A DNA stretch of 64,000 nucleotides from NCBI GenBank assembly GCA_004380135.1, contig QXCR01000003.1, positions 1 through 64,000 of the forward strand, read 5' to 3'. This DNA comes from Stemphylium vesicarium (lineage: Eukaryota > Ascomycota > Dothideomycetes > Pleosporales > Pleosporaceae). Positions 21,601 to 33,413 of this stretch are shown here, in pieces. The position numbers and the translations under genes were made by a program. The first letter of the stretch is position 1. Each line of letters opens with the position of its first letter. The notes beneath the pieces are model-generated. The model searched no databases. It was given only the letters and a program-made list of their open reading frames with translations, and was not told where the DNA came from.

Positions 21601-23027
21601 GCCCCTGTTTTGCTTACCAAGGGCGCATCTCTTGTAGTATATGTATATCTTTGTACAAGGGTCCGAATCATGGGGCGGCTTGGACTCCAAGCCGAGACCT
21701 TTCAACCCCAGCCGTGCCAGCCTTGTTTGCAGGATGGACTCTGGGTTCCATCCAATGGCCGTCGGTGACGTGCATCGCTATCAACTCGATGTGCCCCTCA
21801 AATAGCGCTGAAAGCTCGCTTACAGCAACAGGGAGTATCGAAAGCTGCAGGCTGCTGCAGTGTGGAGTGCATGCACTGCGATATTCGACTTGCCGGTTGC
21901 GTTGCAATGTCCGGTCCATGCCCGGCGCCGCACGAGACTTATCTTTGCACCAAGGCAGTTGAGCAGCGACCAACTTGCTCAGCAGTGATAATACGAACCT
22001 CTGATATTCGCCAGCTCAAGATCAGCACTGCTAAAGGCTATCAATATGCGATGACCGCCCCACGTGTTCGCAGAGGTTCGCGGCGGCGCTGATCTGTAGG
22101 CGTGGCTGATGTGCGTGACCATTTCCTTATCTCTGTCTACCAGCTTTGGAAATGCAACAAACTGCAGCCCACATATACCTACGGCTTGTGACTTGCAAAA
22201 TTTTCATGAGGCTGCAAATCGAGTTGACAAAGGGGACAGCGTTCAAGGGAGTAAAGTGCGGAAAGTGTAGAGAAAAATGTAATACAAGTGAATCGGCGAT
22301 CGGAGCCAGGCGACATGGAATTTGACACCGCCATTTCAGAATGCGATACAGTGTAGCCCGCGGAGGTGATTCCCCTTTGCACAACAGGATCGCGCAGCTC
22401 CCTAGCCTCGTCAGCATCACTTTGGTGAGTAGAAAAATGGTGGTGCATGTATGGTGTGAGTGTGCATCTCGAAAACGCGCTATGCGCGATTAATCCATGG
22501 TGTTGAGTCTTGCAGCGGCGGTCAAGCAGAGACGAGTGCTAGAGAGGCAAATCGCGTCGGCGTGGGGAAGGGAGGCCTAGCGGGCCCCCTGTCGTCATCG
22601 AGGGCGCGCAACTTCCAGGCTTGTCACGATTCTTCCCCTCCTAGCGCGACAAGGAGCCTGACAGCCCTGGAACGACTTTTTCACCCTCCATGACCATATC
22701 ATGGTGTGCTTCTGTGACGTCCTGTAGCCCCGGCTTCATCCGTCTGTGACCCCCGCATCTTTCTGTTGCACTTGTCCAGTGTCTCTTTTATTCGCGCTGT
22801 ACCCACACCACCTATTCGCTCGGTGGCGTCTCCGCACTACAACGCCTGCAACCCTCCGTACCGCCCACCCATCAGCCTCTGACCTGCGTCTTTTACGCCT
22901 CACACCTAATCGCGCACCTTTCCCTGCCATAAACCCCGCATCCGGCCCCCTTGCGCCACCCATTTGAGTCGAGAGGCTCTTCCTCCCTTCTGCCTGGAGC
23001 CAGCTTTTGTCTTTTGATACACCCACC
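21601..23027. other. Intergenic, 1.4 kb
   Basis: There is no supported gene. The last 350 bp before 23028 are C/T-rich on the plus strand, as often seen upstream of ascomycete transcription starts, and fit a promoter for the claudin-like gene. Confidence 0.4.
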
Positions 23028-23989
23028 ATGACGCGAAGAACAGTATACGCCGCAGGGCTGATCCTCACCCTGGCCTGTAAGCAAAAGAATATGTCAAGAC
23101 GCCACAAGCTTCACGAGACTGATTGCATCCTAGGCACCATTATGACCATTGCGAGTATCTCGATGCCGCGCTGGGTCACCTACAGCCCGAATGGCGAGCG
23201 CGAATACTCTTACGGCCTGCACACCCGCTGCTCTGCCGTCACCGGCATCTGTGTCCCATTCCCCAAATCGAGCGACTGCGCAAAGGACCCGTCCTTTTGC
23301 AACATGTGGCGCACCGTGGGCTTCTTAACGTCCTTTGGGGTCGTCGTTGAGCTTTGCGCTCTCGTTTCCTTCATCGTCATCATTTCTGGTGGCGTGCAGC
23401 GCAGGGCTGCTGGATGGCAGGTTGCTGTGGGCGTGCTCTCCTTTAGCGCCATTGTCCAGTGTGCTGGCATGGCCATTGTGGTGCGTTACTTTCCGTGGCC
23501 ATCTGCTGCAGCCTTCATCGACGGTCGAAGCAATGCTAACACCTCTAGGCTTACCTCTTCCAACACGACGAGCGCTTCTGGAAGGGCTGGCATCTCGACC
23601 TCTCCTGGTCTCTATGCACCGCCAGCTGGATCATTCTTATCATGGCCTCTGTTGGGATCGCCGCGTCCGCCTTCTACCTCCCCGTCGAGGGCGACTACGA
23701 GCTCATTCCCGAGGACCACTACGGTCCCCCAGACGACCGGTGAGCGCCATCACTTCCGATTGCCATCACACATGCGCATATCAACTGCTGTTGCAAACCA
23801 AAAGAATTGTTTTAATTGTGGGTTAGGCTCCTTTCGCGCATCTCAGCCTGGGACAACGGTTTCAAGGGTCCCGATTCAGGAATGCAGTACAGCTATCAGC
23901 GGGATCAGGACAGCATGAGCGACGTCGCTAGCGTTGCTGCTAGCAGCATTGCACCGAGCAATAGGCGGGAAAGTGATGCTAGGAGATAG
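23028..23989 (+). CDS. SUR7/PalI (claudin-like) four-TM membrane protein, 249 residues, three introns
   Basis: Exons are 23028-23076, 23134-23480, 23549-23739 and 23827-23989. Introns are 57, 68 and 87 bp with GTAAGC, GTGCGT and GTGAGC donors. The spliced protein has four hydrophobic segments: YAAGLILTLACTIMTIA, the stretch around FGVVVELCALVSFIVII, GVLSFSAIVQCAGMAIVAYLF, and TASWIILIMASVGIAASAFYL. An extracellular loop with paired Cys after a YGLHTRC motif gives the claudin-like layout. The C-terminal tail is cytosolic and Ser/Arg-rich. Proteins of this type sit in the plasma membrane and act in pH sensing (PalI/Rim9) or eisosome-like domains (Sur7). Which of these applies cannot be told. 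An ATG seven codons upstream (23007) is possible. The last intron acceptor (GGGTTAG at 23826) was chosen because it keeps the frame. Confidence 0.8.
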
Positions 23990-24716
23990 CTCAAGTGACC
24001 GACGACGAGCAGCGCGCTGCAACCCCGACCGACGGATACGAAGACGACCCGCGATATGTGTAATGTGGATGGAATCGGCTTTGGGAGGCGGGAGGCATAT
24101 CTTATCACTTTGGCGTCAGTTTGACAGCATAGGCGGTTTCTTTGCATATATCGTTTTTGATCTTTCCTACGATACCCTGTGCCATCCACCGGTGGTTGGG
24201 CAATATATTTTCCTACCTGAATGCTGTACGTGTGCATTTTCAGCATTCAATTTAAACATAGTTCCACTCTCATCTTCAACATCTTGGTATCGAGGAAGAC
24301 CGCTCGCGAGCCCGTACACTTGCTCAAACTGCATGGGTGGTTCCACAAGCCTATTACTAACTATACATGAGCACCGAACTAGTTCGCTAGACGGAAGCTT
24401 CATGCTGGCTTGCAGGGCTCGCATTTTCTTCTATACCCATAGACCAATGATGACACGATAACCATAACTGGGAGGTTGAGAACCTTCAACAGTCAACATG
24501 TAGAGACGTCATCTCACATCTTGGCATGATGACCCGCCAGTGACCCTCCCGAGGTCCCTCTCGCTCCCGGAAGCTACATCCTGTCCTGTCGGCCCGAACA
24601 CAACCTCACAGCAAAAGGTTCCAAGACGAGGAAGGTAAGAGGAACGGAATGACTACTGGAAAGCGATTTAGAGATGTGAACAACGGTTTGTTGGCTAGCT
24701 ATTAACCTTAACCCCA

Positions 24717-24792
24717 AGTCGCTCGCCTGACATAACAGTACTGACAAGCTGAGATGAGGTGTCTAGAACGCGCCCAGCGCATGATCGCCCAG
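24717..24792 (+). repeat. Diverged intergenic repeat, copy A
   Basis: It shares AGTCGCTCG, CTGA, GAGATGAG and GCGCCC(A/G)GCGCA(T/C)GA(T/C)CGCCCAG blocks, in the same order and orientation, with 25304-25387. The differences are mostly transitions plus a small gap. Confidence 0.5.
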
Positions 24793-25303
24793 CTCTCCCA
24801 GACCTAAAGCTTCCATGAATCGTTGAGAAGCAACACAGCATCAGCATTATTCAAATAGAGCGCATTGCCATATTTTCTAGACCGGTGAAGACCTCGGAGA
24901 ACCCGATTCTACTGCTTCTGACAATATAAAGACTGCCTGATGGCGTGTGAATAAGCCGACAAAGATAGTGGACAAAAGTAGCTGTAGTGCCTGAATCTCT
25001 TGATCGTGAGAGCTATCGAAGGGGCATTCGACATCTTGGCGTAGTCAGCTGCCGCGGCCCCGCTTCTATCCGCCCCTACGTGCCGCTCACTCAATCGCGG
25101 TCATTCCTAACTTCGTCGCCACCACATGCAGAACTGTCTGATAGCGACAATCGCGACGAGGACCCTCGTTGATGGTAGGCAGATAGGCATGCATGGCGCA
25201 TGGCTTCCAGGCTGGCCATATGGATCCTGCAACAGCAGGCGCAGTCCCTATTCGGCACCCACAGCCGCTGCACAAGCATGTGTGAAACTTCCACGAATAG
25301 CTA

Positions 25304-25387
25304 AAGTCGCTCGTCTGATATCACAATGCACACTGAGAATCCAGATGAGATGAGACGCCTGGAATGCGCCCGGCGCACGACCGCCCA
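25304..25387 (+). repeat. Diverged intergenic repeat, copy B
   Basis: This is the partner of 24717-24792, about 590 bp downstream. No coding role is evident. Confidence 0.5.
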
Positions 25388-25607
25388 GACCTGCATCAAG
25401 CGCCTCGTCGGGGCCAAGGTTGGGGGCCGTTTTCCACTTCAATTTCTTTGCTGATAAGCTGTACTGCGTTCGAACAAGATCATATCATAACAGCACGCAC
25501 CAGAAACCTAATGTTAGACTGTTAGGCCGCAGCACCTGCAATGTGGATGTTCGCACCGAGTAACAAAGTTAACTGATTATCACACCCAAGAACTGTCTGG
25601 ATTGGTG

Positions 25608-27983
25608 ATGAGGCTACTGCAACGCTCCCACGGGATGCCAAGCGAGGAAACAAGAGACGGGCAGAGTCTTGTACTATCGGAAATTCCCCTACAGATAAGA
25701 ATGAAAACTAGCCCTGATATTGAGAGCGCGATGGATTCTGGGACGCAACTCAGCACAGGCACACCGCGCGCAGCTGGAGCATCGACGCCTACGAAATATA
25801 CAGTCTCCCACCCCAAGAATACGGTAGAACGCATCGAAGAGCTAGAGAAACGCATCTTCAGAACCCAGTTTTACGGTCGCTTTCACGATACCTTTATCGC
25901 AGGATGGCGCGCGGGACTACTACGCGCTTTTCTACTTTGCCTTTTCGCGCTCATCATCAACATAGCCATCTATGCATGGCTAGGAAGTACGTTTGATACT
26001 GTAAAGGGCACAGCCACCATCATCGACGGATCGTGTTCGTTAGTGCGGAACGCCAATATTGGCATACATGCCGCACTGAACATTCTATCCACTCTAGTGC
26101 TTAGCGCTTCTACGTACGCTATGCAAGGTCTGACCTCACCATCACGAGATGAACTTGATGCCACACATGCGAAGGGCAAGTGGCTAGAGATTGGAACGTC
26201 TAGCGTACGTAATTTCCTCCATGTACGGAAAAGGAACATGTGGATTTGGGGAATACTCGCCATCACAAGCCTTCCATTTCATCTTTTGTAAGCTACCAAA
26301 GTCGGGTACATGACCATATCTAACCGACCCAGTTTCAACACTGTTTTCTTCTACACGAAACAAGCCAACCAATATGCAGTAGCTCTCGTCGCCGAAAACT
26401 ATCTCGACAACACAAGCTTTCAGCCTACTGAGGAGAACGTATCGCCAGCACTCTTCAGACCGGCAAATTCTGCGAACCCTGAATGTCATGGCCGTTCATG
26501 TCCCTACGATGTGCGCAATGCCACTCGCATCATTGAGCTTCTTCAGGACGCTCGAGGCATGACCATGGACATAAACTTCATTCGTATGGAGCCTCGGCAA
26601 TGTATGCAAAACTACTCTACTGGCTTTCAACTGGAATACAGCGATGTCCTGGTCGTCTCTACCAGCGTCATTTCTCAACCACCACTGCTGTGGACCCGGT
26701 ATCCACAGCGCCTAATTTCTGTCGATACAGGAGAAACCAATCAAGACCCTTTCAACTGGATATGTAGCGACCTGATGGACCCTAAAGATGCTGACCCCGA
26801 TCGGTGTGGCTTGGAAATGGCCACGGAACGCTTTGACTCTGGCGGGAACTGGACGATCCAAGGCTACCCTGTTAGTCACTGTCTCGCACGCACAATTGAC
26901 TCGACTTGTCAGCTACAATTTAACGGCTACCTTATGATCGCTGTCGTTGTTTTCGGCGTGATCAAAGCGCTCGCCATATGCTACCTAGTTTTCGAACGTC
27001 CCGCGGGCCAGTACTTACACACCATCGGTGACGCCATTGCGTCCTTTCTTGAGCGTGAGGATCCCACCACGACGGGTATGTGTTTGGTCACTTCACAGCA
27101 GATTCGCAAGCAGGGATTCCAGACTCGATACGAACCACAAATGTACAACAGCACGCGACCACGATGGTTCACCGCAGCGAACACGACGGAATTCTTCGCC
27201 AGCATCGGTGTCTTTGCCTTGTACATTGTTGTTCTCTCTATCGCTCTATTCTTCGCCATTGATGGCGCTAAAGGATTTGCCTTCACAAACGGCCTGGGCC
27301 AGCCCGATATCCAGTCCCTCGCGTCCTTCAAGCGCGATGACGTCGGCTCTTCGGGTATAGTCCCAACGCTACTCATCGCCAACATTCCGCAGCTTGGTTT
27401 CTCCATACTCTACATCATATATACCAACGTCTGGAACAAGCTGCTCGTTGCGCAAGAATTCGATACGTTGACCAAGGTCAAGAAGGGCCTACGGGTCAGC
27501 GAGCGTCCGAAAGGCAAGCAGCGCACAACCCGCTTCTTTACCATGCCCATGCGGTACGCATTGCCACTGATGGCATGTAGTACCGCGCTGCACTGGCTCT
27601 GCTCACAAAGCTTCTTCATGGTGCGATTCGATGGCGTGGACGCGCATGGACGAGTCGACGACCGAGATCAACTCGTCAGGCTGGGGTACAGCGCCACGGG
27701 TGTGATAGCACTCATTGCCGTCAGTTTTGCGATGCTGGTAGTAACAGTTTGCATGGCGTCGGTGCGACGGTTGAACTCCCCACTAGGAGAGATGAGTATG
27801 AGCGTTATTCTTAGTGCGGCGTGCCATGGGAATCGACACGAGCCCGCACCGTGGATTAGCGAGGTGCAGTGGGGTGTTGTGGCGTCGGAAGGCGAGGTAG
27901 ACAGGAGTGGTAGTCAAGTAGAGCATTGCGCATTCACGACGGAGTTCGCGGAACAGCTTGTTACAGGTCGGATCTACGCATGA
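25608..27983 (+). CDS. DUF6536 family polytopic membrane protein, 776 residues
   Basis: Exons are 25608-26287 and 26333-27983. The 45-bp intron (GTAAGC.. TCTAAC ..CCAG) joins TSLPFHL to FFNTVFFYTKQ. The family pattern is clear: GWRAGLLRAF followed by a TM segment, the GSCSLVRNANIGIHAALNILST block, STYAMQGLTSPSRDELDATHAKGKWLEIG, and the RK(R)NMWIWG TM segment. Further membrane segments occur in the second exon (around LMIAVVVFGVIKALAICYL, FASIGVFALYIVVLSIALFF, GIVPTLLIANIPQLGFSILY and the C-terminal pair). The function of DUF6536 proteins is unknown. Other in-frame ATGs at 25635 and 25701 are possible starts. It is convergent with the BTB-like gene, 113 bp apart. Confidence 0.85.
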
Positions 27984-28096
27984 TTCCTTACCTTACTTAT
28001 ACCTTTTGGCTCTTGGGAAGAACAATTCAGAAGTAATCAGCAAAACCACAATCATGCAGTGAATTGTCATTTAGGAAGTACAGTAACTTTTTCCAT

Positions 28097-30580
28097 CTAT
28101 GCCGCCCAAGCGATCGGAGCGAACGGATCCACGGTTGGTAGCCCTCCTGCGTGCAGTTTGAGAGCGATCCTGCGCATGTAGAGCACGCATGGCTTACAGT
28201 CGTGCCACCCATCATCCCGAGACAAATGCTGTGAACGAAATTCACAGTCCTCGTCGGCTGATGCAGCGCCAATCTCGATTGCACCAGCTGCAGTAGCAGT
28301 GGCAGCAGCTTTGTTTTCCTCTTCTTGGCGTGTTCGCTCTGCCTGCTCCTCTGGAGAGAAGCGCTTCACTTTCTTGGCCTTCTTATTCTCTTTCTTGGCA
28401 GCTGGAGCTGCACGAGCCCAATCGCCCCACAAATCATTTTCCTGCTTACCCTTCTCCGCTTCAGTATCAGCGGTGGCTTCCTTTTCTAGGCGTGTTTGCT
28501 CTGGCTCTTCCTCTGCTAGAGGCAAGGGCTCTACTGCCTTGACCTTCTTCTTCTTAGTCTTTTTAACACTTGGAGCTGCACCAGCCCAATCGCCCCACGG
28601 CTCGTCTTCCTTTGTCCCTGCTTCAGCAGCAACAGCGGTAGCGGCTTCCACCTCGTTTTTCTTGCGCCGCATTCCCTCGTCTGCTAGGAGGGCCTGTTTC
28701 GTCGCTAGCTCTTCTAGACGGATTCGTTCTGCCTCTTCATCTTCGAGGCGTATCAATTCTGCATCCTCCTCTACTAGGCGCGCTTGTTTTTCCTTTTGCT
28801 CTTCCCATCGCCTGATCCCATCAGCCTCTTCCTTTTCTTTCTGGTGTAATGCTTCAAGCTCTTTCCGAGCCCTTGCTTCTCTGTCTAGTTTGAACTTCAA
28901 CTTCTTCGCCTGCGATTTGCTCAGGCCAGCGTAAGGATCCACTCCTGCGTTTGGGTCGTCTTCCGCGGCAGGTACAATTGAAGCAACAGCGGTGACATCA
29001 GGTATGGCTGGCGTCGGATCAACTTCGAGTTGGATGTCAGGTGATGACGCAGGAGGGGATATGGCCACTAGTGGCGGAGGCGCACGGTCGGCCTTCGACT
29101 TCGACTTCTTCTTCTTCTTTTTTAGCGTTAAAGGAGAAGCACCCCAACCATCAGATAGTGGCATTGCCTCTGCTCTTTCTGTTTCGTCTTTGGTAGTACT
29201 AGAGCTTGTGGTGGCAACGCCTGGCTCTTGTGGGGGCGCAATGGCCGATTGCTCCGTGTGAGGATCCTGGATCTCAGATGCCCCTTCCTCTATTTTCCTT
29301 GCTTCAATATTCTCTTTCTCTTTCGCGGCAGCTTCTTCTGCCTTTAATCTCTTCTCAAGCTTGTTCTGCTTTCTGCGCAATGTTTTTGCTGCTTCCTTAA
29401 GATCACCTTCTTCCAGGGACAGCAAGTCGTCTAAAAGTGTGTTTTCCTCCTTGTTGATCATGACTTCATCAACCGCTTCAGTGTACTGCTCGGTGGCTTG
29501 ATCCATGGGAGAGGGAACTTTTCCGTGTTGAAATTGCTGAAGATCATCAGCAGTGGCGTCTGCGTCTTCTTCGGCCGTGTGCGGCAATTCCTTTTCCTTC
29601 TCCTCTTTAATGCTCGAAGGTAAGCATATAGGCGCACCAGCCTCAGATTTGCTACCCGGCTCGTGGCATAGACTATGAGGGTCCCAGGCGGCCGCCGAGT
29701 CATCGAAAGCTCCGAACTTCTCTACCGATGCAGGCCATGCGGTTGAAGCCTCAACAGTGAGTTTAGAGGGCAATGCTGATAGATCAGGCGTTCTGCCGAC
29801 CGAGTCGTCGTGCAGGTTTTGAGGATCCCAGGCAGCTGCCGAATCATCGAAAGCTCCGAACTTCTCGACAGACGCAGGCCATCCGGCAGAAGTTGCGATA
29901 GTGTGCTCGGAAGGCGGTGTTGGTGGATCAGGCGTGGTGGTTTTTCCTTTGCGCAACTGGTCTACTTCCTCACCGTACAGACCAATGATCGTTTGGGCCA
30001 GTAGCTTTATCAGCGTAGGGCTTTCGATATTTTCGAAGAAGTCAGGTGCAGATATCGTAGGACGGTCATGTTCGAAGGCCCATCGAACCTTTCCCGACAC
30101 GTAGTCTCGAAGCCACGCATGTTCATTGGGAGCCCCGGTCACAAACTCTTCTGGGATAGCGCGTACAGCATCTCGTAAACACATGTCCTTGCCTCGTCGC
30201 TCCAGCTCGATCTGCGCTAATTCTTGGAGGCCAGGCACGCTGTACTTTTTCGCGGCTTGAAGAGCAAGCGCCGCTTTCTGAAACTCATTGCGGACGATGC
30301 CCCTATCGACGTCCTCGACATCCTCGTTATGAAGAGTCTGGTAAACACCCGTATACAGGAAGTGGACCAGGATGTGACCAATGCTTGCATCTACATCTTT
30401 GAGGTGAGTCTCGCCTGTCCAGGGATCACGACTCGGGATATTCTCTAATCTTTCTAGCAGTGCTGCTGGGAGATAGTATTTCTGATGAGTGGGTCCGAAA
30501 TGTAAGCTGACAAGTGGACTTGTGTACGGGCTGGAGTAGTTAGCTTTACAAGGCTGTGCTTGTTCGAATAGAGGAAGCAT
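28097..30580 (-). CDS. BTB-like domain protein with repeats and charged coiled-coil tail, 827 residues
   Basis: Residues about 20-220 resemble the BTB/POZ-plus-helices unit common in Dothideomycete proteins (VSLHFGPTHQKYYLPAALLERL...VLVHFLYTGVYQTL-like spacing). Two near-identical copies of WPASVEKFGAFDDSAAAWDP follow, about 50 residues apart (encoded near 29660-29745 and 29815-29900). A long Glu/Lys-rich region, likely coiled coil, comes next. Within it a Trp-containing unit recurs (GWGASPLTLKKKKKK; PWGDWAGAAPSVKK; LWGDWARAAPAAKK), each followed by a Lys-rich run. The C terminus has a short Cys pair (DCKPCVLYM). It has one open frame without introns. The function is unknown. A role as an interaction scaffold is only an inference from the BTB-like start. 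Confidence 0.75.
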   Translation of the reverse strand: MLPLFEQAQPCKANYSSPYTSPLVSLHFGPTHQKYYLPAALLERLENIPSRDPWTGETHLKDVDASIGHILVHFLYTGVYQTLHNEDVEDVDRGIVRNEFQKAALALQAAKKYSVPGLQELAQIELERRGKDMCLRDAVRAIPEEFVTGAPNEHAWLRDYVSGKVRWAFEHDRPTISAPDFFENIESPTLIKLLAQTIIGLYGEEVDQLRKGKTTTPDPPTPPSEHTIATSAGWPASVEKFGAFDDSAAAWDPQNLHDDSVGRTPDLSALPSKLTVEASTAWPASVEKFGAFDDSAAAWDPHSLCHEPGSKSEAGAPICLPSSIKEEKEKELPHTAEEDADATADDLQQFQHGKVPSPMDQATEQYTEAVDEVMINKEENTLLDDLLSLEEGDLKEAAKTLRRKQNKLEKRLKAEEAAAKEKENIEARKIEEGASEIQDPHTEQSAIAPPQEPGVATTSSSTTKDETERAEAMPLSDGWGASPLTLKKKKKKSKSKADRAPPPLVAISPPASSPDIQLEVDPTPAIPDVTAVASIVPAAEDDPNAGVDPYAGLSKSQAKKLKFKLDREARARKELEALHQKEKEEADGIRRWEEQKEKQARLVEEDAELIRLEDEEAERIRLEELATKQALLADEGMRRKKNEVEAATAVAAEAGTKEDEPWGDWAGAAPSVKKTKKKKVKAVEPLPLAEEEPEQTRLEKEATADTEAEKGKQENDLWGDWARAAPAAKKENKKAKKVKRFSPEEQAERTRQEEENKAAATATAAGAIEIGAASADEDCEFRSQHLSRDDGWHDCKPCVLYMRRIALKLHAGGLPTVDPFAPIAWAA

Positions 30581-31245
30581 GTTTCACCTTATGATGGGTC
30601 GGGGAAGCGCCGCTTTGGCTGCTTTCACGCTTTTCTTCGCCATAGCACTTGAAGCTGTTTAAGTCGCACAATTCGTAGCAACTTACTCAAGAGGTTCGAG
30701 GGGACAATATCGTAGAACTGGAACTGGGATCAGAAATAAAGAGCCTTTTATCATTGATGTAGGATTCTTTTGGAGACGATGCGTGTAGAATTTGTGCGTG
30801 AATTCTCGGGAGCGGCATCCCATCCAACCATTGACGAGCTGTTCATGGAGACTGTCTGCATATGCGCAAGCACGACATCCTGCATACCAAGCCGCCTAGA
30901 CGCTTGACCCCGCACCTAAATCATCAGCCTGATCAAGAGTTATGTGCTCAGCTCCCAAATGCCTGCAAAAAGCAAGCCTTGGTGGGGGTGGGGCGCAGTT
31001 TGACATCGTCGCACCGTATGAGGTTATGCGTGCACACCCAAGGATGCAACTCGCAGATGCAGCCACAGCGCGTAATGTGTCACTGCATTATTGGTTCCAA
31101 TATCGCATGATAGTTCCGCAAGGGATTGATCTAGTTCCGGGCCGTACCTTATAAGCAGAACTTAGCAATTGTTGGCAGTTGCCACTTAGCTACAATCCTA
31201 CCGAGGTAAGCTGCAATTCCCCAACAGACTGCGGCTGGACGCACA
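30581..31245. promoter_or_regulatory. Divergent intergenic region, BTB-like and zinc-finger genes
   Basis: The 665 bp lie between two start codons facing away from each other. No specific site is recognised. Confidence 0.4.
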
Positions 31246-32148
31246 ATGAGCATTTGCGTACCGTGCAATCGCACTTTCGCCAGCGACACGGCACTCAAAC
31301 AACATGAAACAAACTCACCAAAGCATCCACCCTTCGATTGCAAGGCATGCAAACGCTCGTTCGGTAGCCACACTGCACTGAGCCAGCACCAAAAGGCTTC
31401 TCCAGTCCACCAAAAACCCAGAAAAGACTCCGTCACGACCGAAGATACGCCTGTTTCCTTTGATAACCATGTTCCTTTGCCGTCCTCAACGTCCCCCAAT
31501 GTCCGCTCAACAACACACAACGGCCGGCGCAATCACCACACCGCGGCAGAGAACAGTTTACGCGCAAACCCGACCTTGGACTCGCCTTCCATTTCACTCG
31601 AAAACCAATTGCGAGATCTCACTATATCGGATGTCAATACAATTGTCGCGCCGCCGAAGATCCATCAAGCACACATACCCTCACGACGACAGGAGCCAAG
31701 GTTCTTCACATTTTCCGAATTGCACCAAAGGATTGCTGAAGCCATTACGCCCGAGATAACCTCCACATGGTACAACCACAACATGAAGGCCGACCCCAAA
31801 GACCGGTACACAACAAGCGTAATGGGAAAGTTTACATGCAGGAACAGAGAATGCAAAAAGCGCCAATGGAGCAGTAAAGTTGTCGCAATCGGGATACAAG
31901 GGTATCCTCGTAATGGATATAACGCTATCGTGTACAACCAGCATTGCGATTCGTGCAAGCGGCTGGGGAGCTTCAAGCTGAACGCGGAATCTTACGTGGA
32001 GCGGATTGCATACAGGCTTAAGGTATGGGCAGACGTGCCAGTTGAGAAACCTCCGTATGGTGGGCCGAGTCGTGCGCCGCATGAAAGTGCCCTCTGTGAG
32101 GGCTGCAAGGTCGACGATTGCCCATGGATGAAGAAGTCTCTCTATTGA
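31246..32148 (+). CDS. C2H2 plus 3CxxC zinc-finger protein, 300 residues
   Basis: The N terminus has two zinc-finger-like units, CVPCNRTFASDTALKQH and CKACKRSFGSHTALSQH, of the C2H2 type with His spacing typical of fungal proteins. A polar linker of about 90 residues follows. The C-terminal half (about residues 155-295) matches the zf-3CxxC pattern: GKFTCRNREC, QHCDSCKRLG, RIAYRLKVWAD, and a final CEGCKVDDC. The family binds zinc. Its target is not known, and nucleic-acid binding is inferred. It has a single exon from the first ATG. Confidence 0.85.
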   Translation: MSICVPCNRTFASDTALKQHETNSPKHPPFDCKACKRSFGSHTALSQHQKASPVHQKPRKDSVTTEDTPVSFDNHVPLPSSTSPNVRSTTHNGRRNHHTAAENSLRANPTLDSPSISLENQLRDLTISDVNTIVAPPKIHQAHIPSRRQEPRFFTFSELHQRIAEAITPEITSTWYNHNMKADPKDRYTTSVMGKFTCRNRECKKRQWSSKVVAIGIQGYPRNGYNAIVYNQHCDSCKRLGSFKLNAESYVERIAYRLKVWADVPVEKPPYGGPSRAPHESALCEGCKVDDCPWMKKSLY

Positions 32149-33413
32149 GACTTGTTCTCATCACAGCGACACGTAGAGACAAGGCGATACGAAATCTCAT
32201 TGCGTCGGTACTGGCTTGAGTTAATGTATGCAAGACAAACGGATCACTCATCCATGCTGCCCTGATGGCACAAGCCTTGCCTTGGTACATGTGGAGCGCT
32301 TGACCTTGACAGCCACATTTATATACGTCTAGCCGATATTAATAGCTCCTTGTAAACGATCCATGGGACGAACACCTGTTGCGCCTCTTACACTGCAGGG
32401 CAAGATGCCGCTGTTGGTGGCGTTCTGGATGCGCGGGAGGGCCTAAGCGTCGTCTTTGTGAAGCTCGAAACGCAACGCACTGCAGCGCACTTCTGAGGCC
32501 GGCGGTCTCGGCCAACAAGCCGCCAACGGATGTATCCGAGCTGGTTGAATCAAGGCTACATTCGGCGACGGGTTTGCCATGCACGATGGAGACGATGGGG
32601 TCGTGTTGAAGGGTGCGCGTGGGAACGTGGGGTGTTGTTAAAGCATGACTTTTCGAAGCTTAGCTGGCAAGTTTGAGAGCTGCCTTGCAAACATTCAGAG
32701 GGCAATTGCAAGCACTATGAGCGCGATGTTGCGCAGGAGGTCCTGTTGAGAAGAGATGTCGTTCGCGTTGCAGGAAATGACTGAGTGCAGCCCTTGACGT
32801 CACGAGAACTGTGGCAGTGCATGCCCGAAGCCGCGCTGTTGCTGCGGCGCGTTCCCCATCACAATCAACAACATACAACAGCAGTACCCGTACAATCAAG
32901 CCACGCAGGGATTTTAGGCGAGAATTTTTTTCGCATAGGCCTAATTAGTGCCCTGCAAACCTTTCTCATGACAATAGCTATCGTGCGTAGCTTTGCGGAC
33001 CCATCTTCCTGGTACACTGAAGGGGCTATTCGGCGCATTGACTTCCTGAAAGCACTACATCGCCTCAAGACTTTCTTTGCGCCACGGCCTGAGTCACGAG
33101 CTAATTGCATCAGGGCCGGCTTACCACCAGTATGTGGATCGACACGGTGGCTGTGCAGTGCCGAAGGTCGTATAGTGAAAAGGGCGCACTACCTCTGGAC
33201 GCCGCGCGTATCCCGACAAGCGTTCGGGTTGGTCCGCCAGAAGCTTTCCTGTGCGCATCGCATCTAGACACAAAAGAAAAAAGGGCTGCCGTGACTCACC
33301 ATTTGACCGGCGGTAAATGTCTCCATGTCAAGATGGCCCTTGTAGGCAAATGTACAAGAGGGGGTCGGTGATCGCACGGGTCGAGCCGCACAACGACTTT
33401 TCAACTCTGAACG
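32149..33413. other. Intergenic, 1.3 kb
   Basis: No supported gene was found. I looked here for the N-terminal membrane domain expected of an HMT1-like transporter and found no hydrophobic frame that splices to 33414. Confidence 0.4.

Larger units (their letters stand above)
23990..25607. other. Intergenic, 1.6 kb, with a diverged internal duplication
   Basis: There is no supported gene. Two similar tracts occur, 24717-24792 and 25304-25387, listed separately as repeats. Confidence 0.4.

Noticed and set aside
32785..33267. 160-codon plus frame upstream of the ABC transporter
   Set aside because: It has no hydrophobic segments, so it cannot be the missing TMD0, and it starts with a non-ATG codon.
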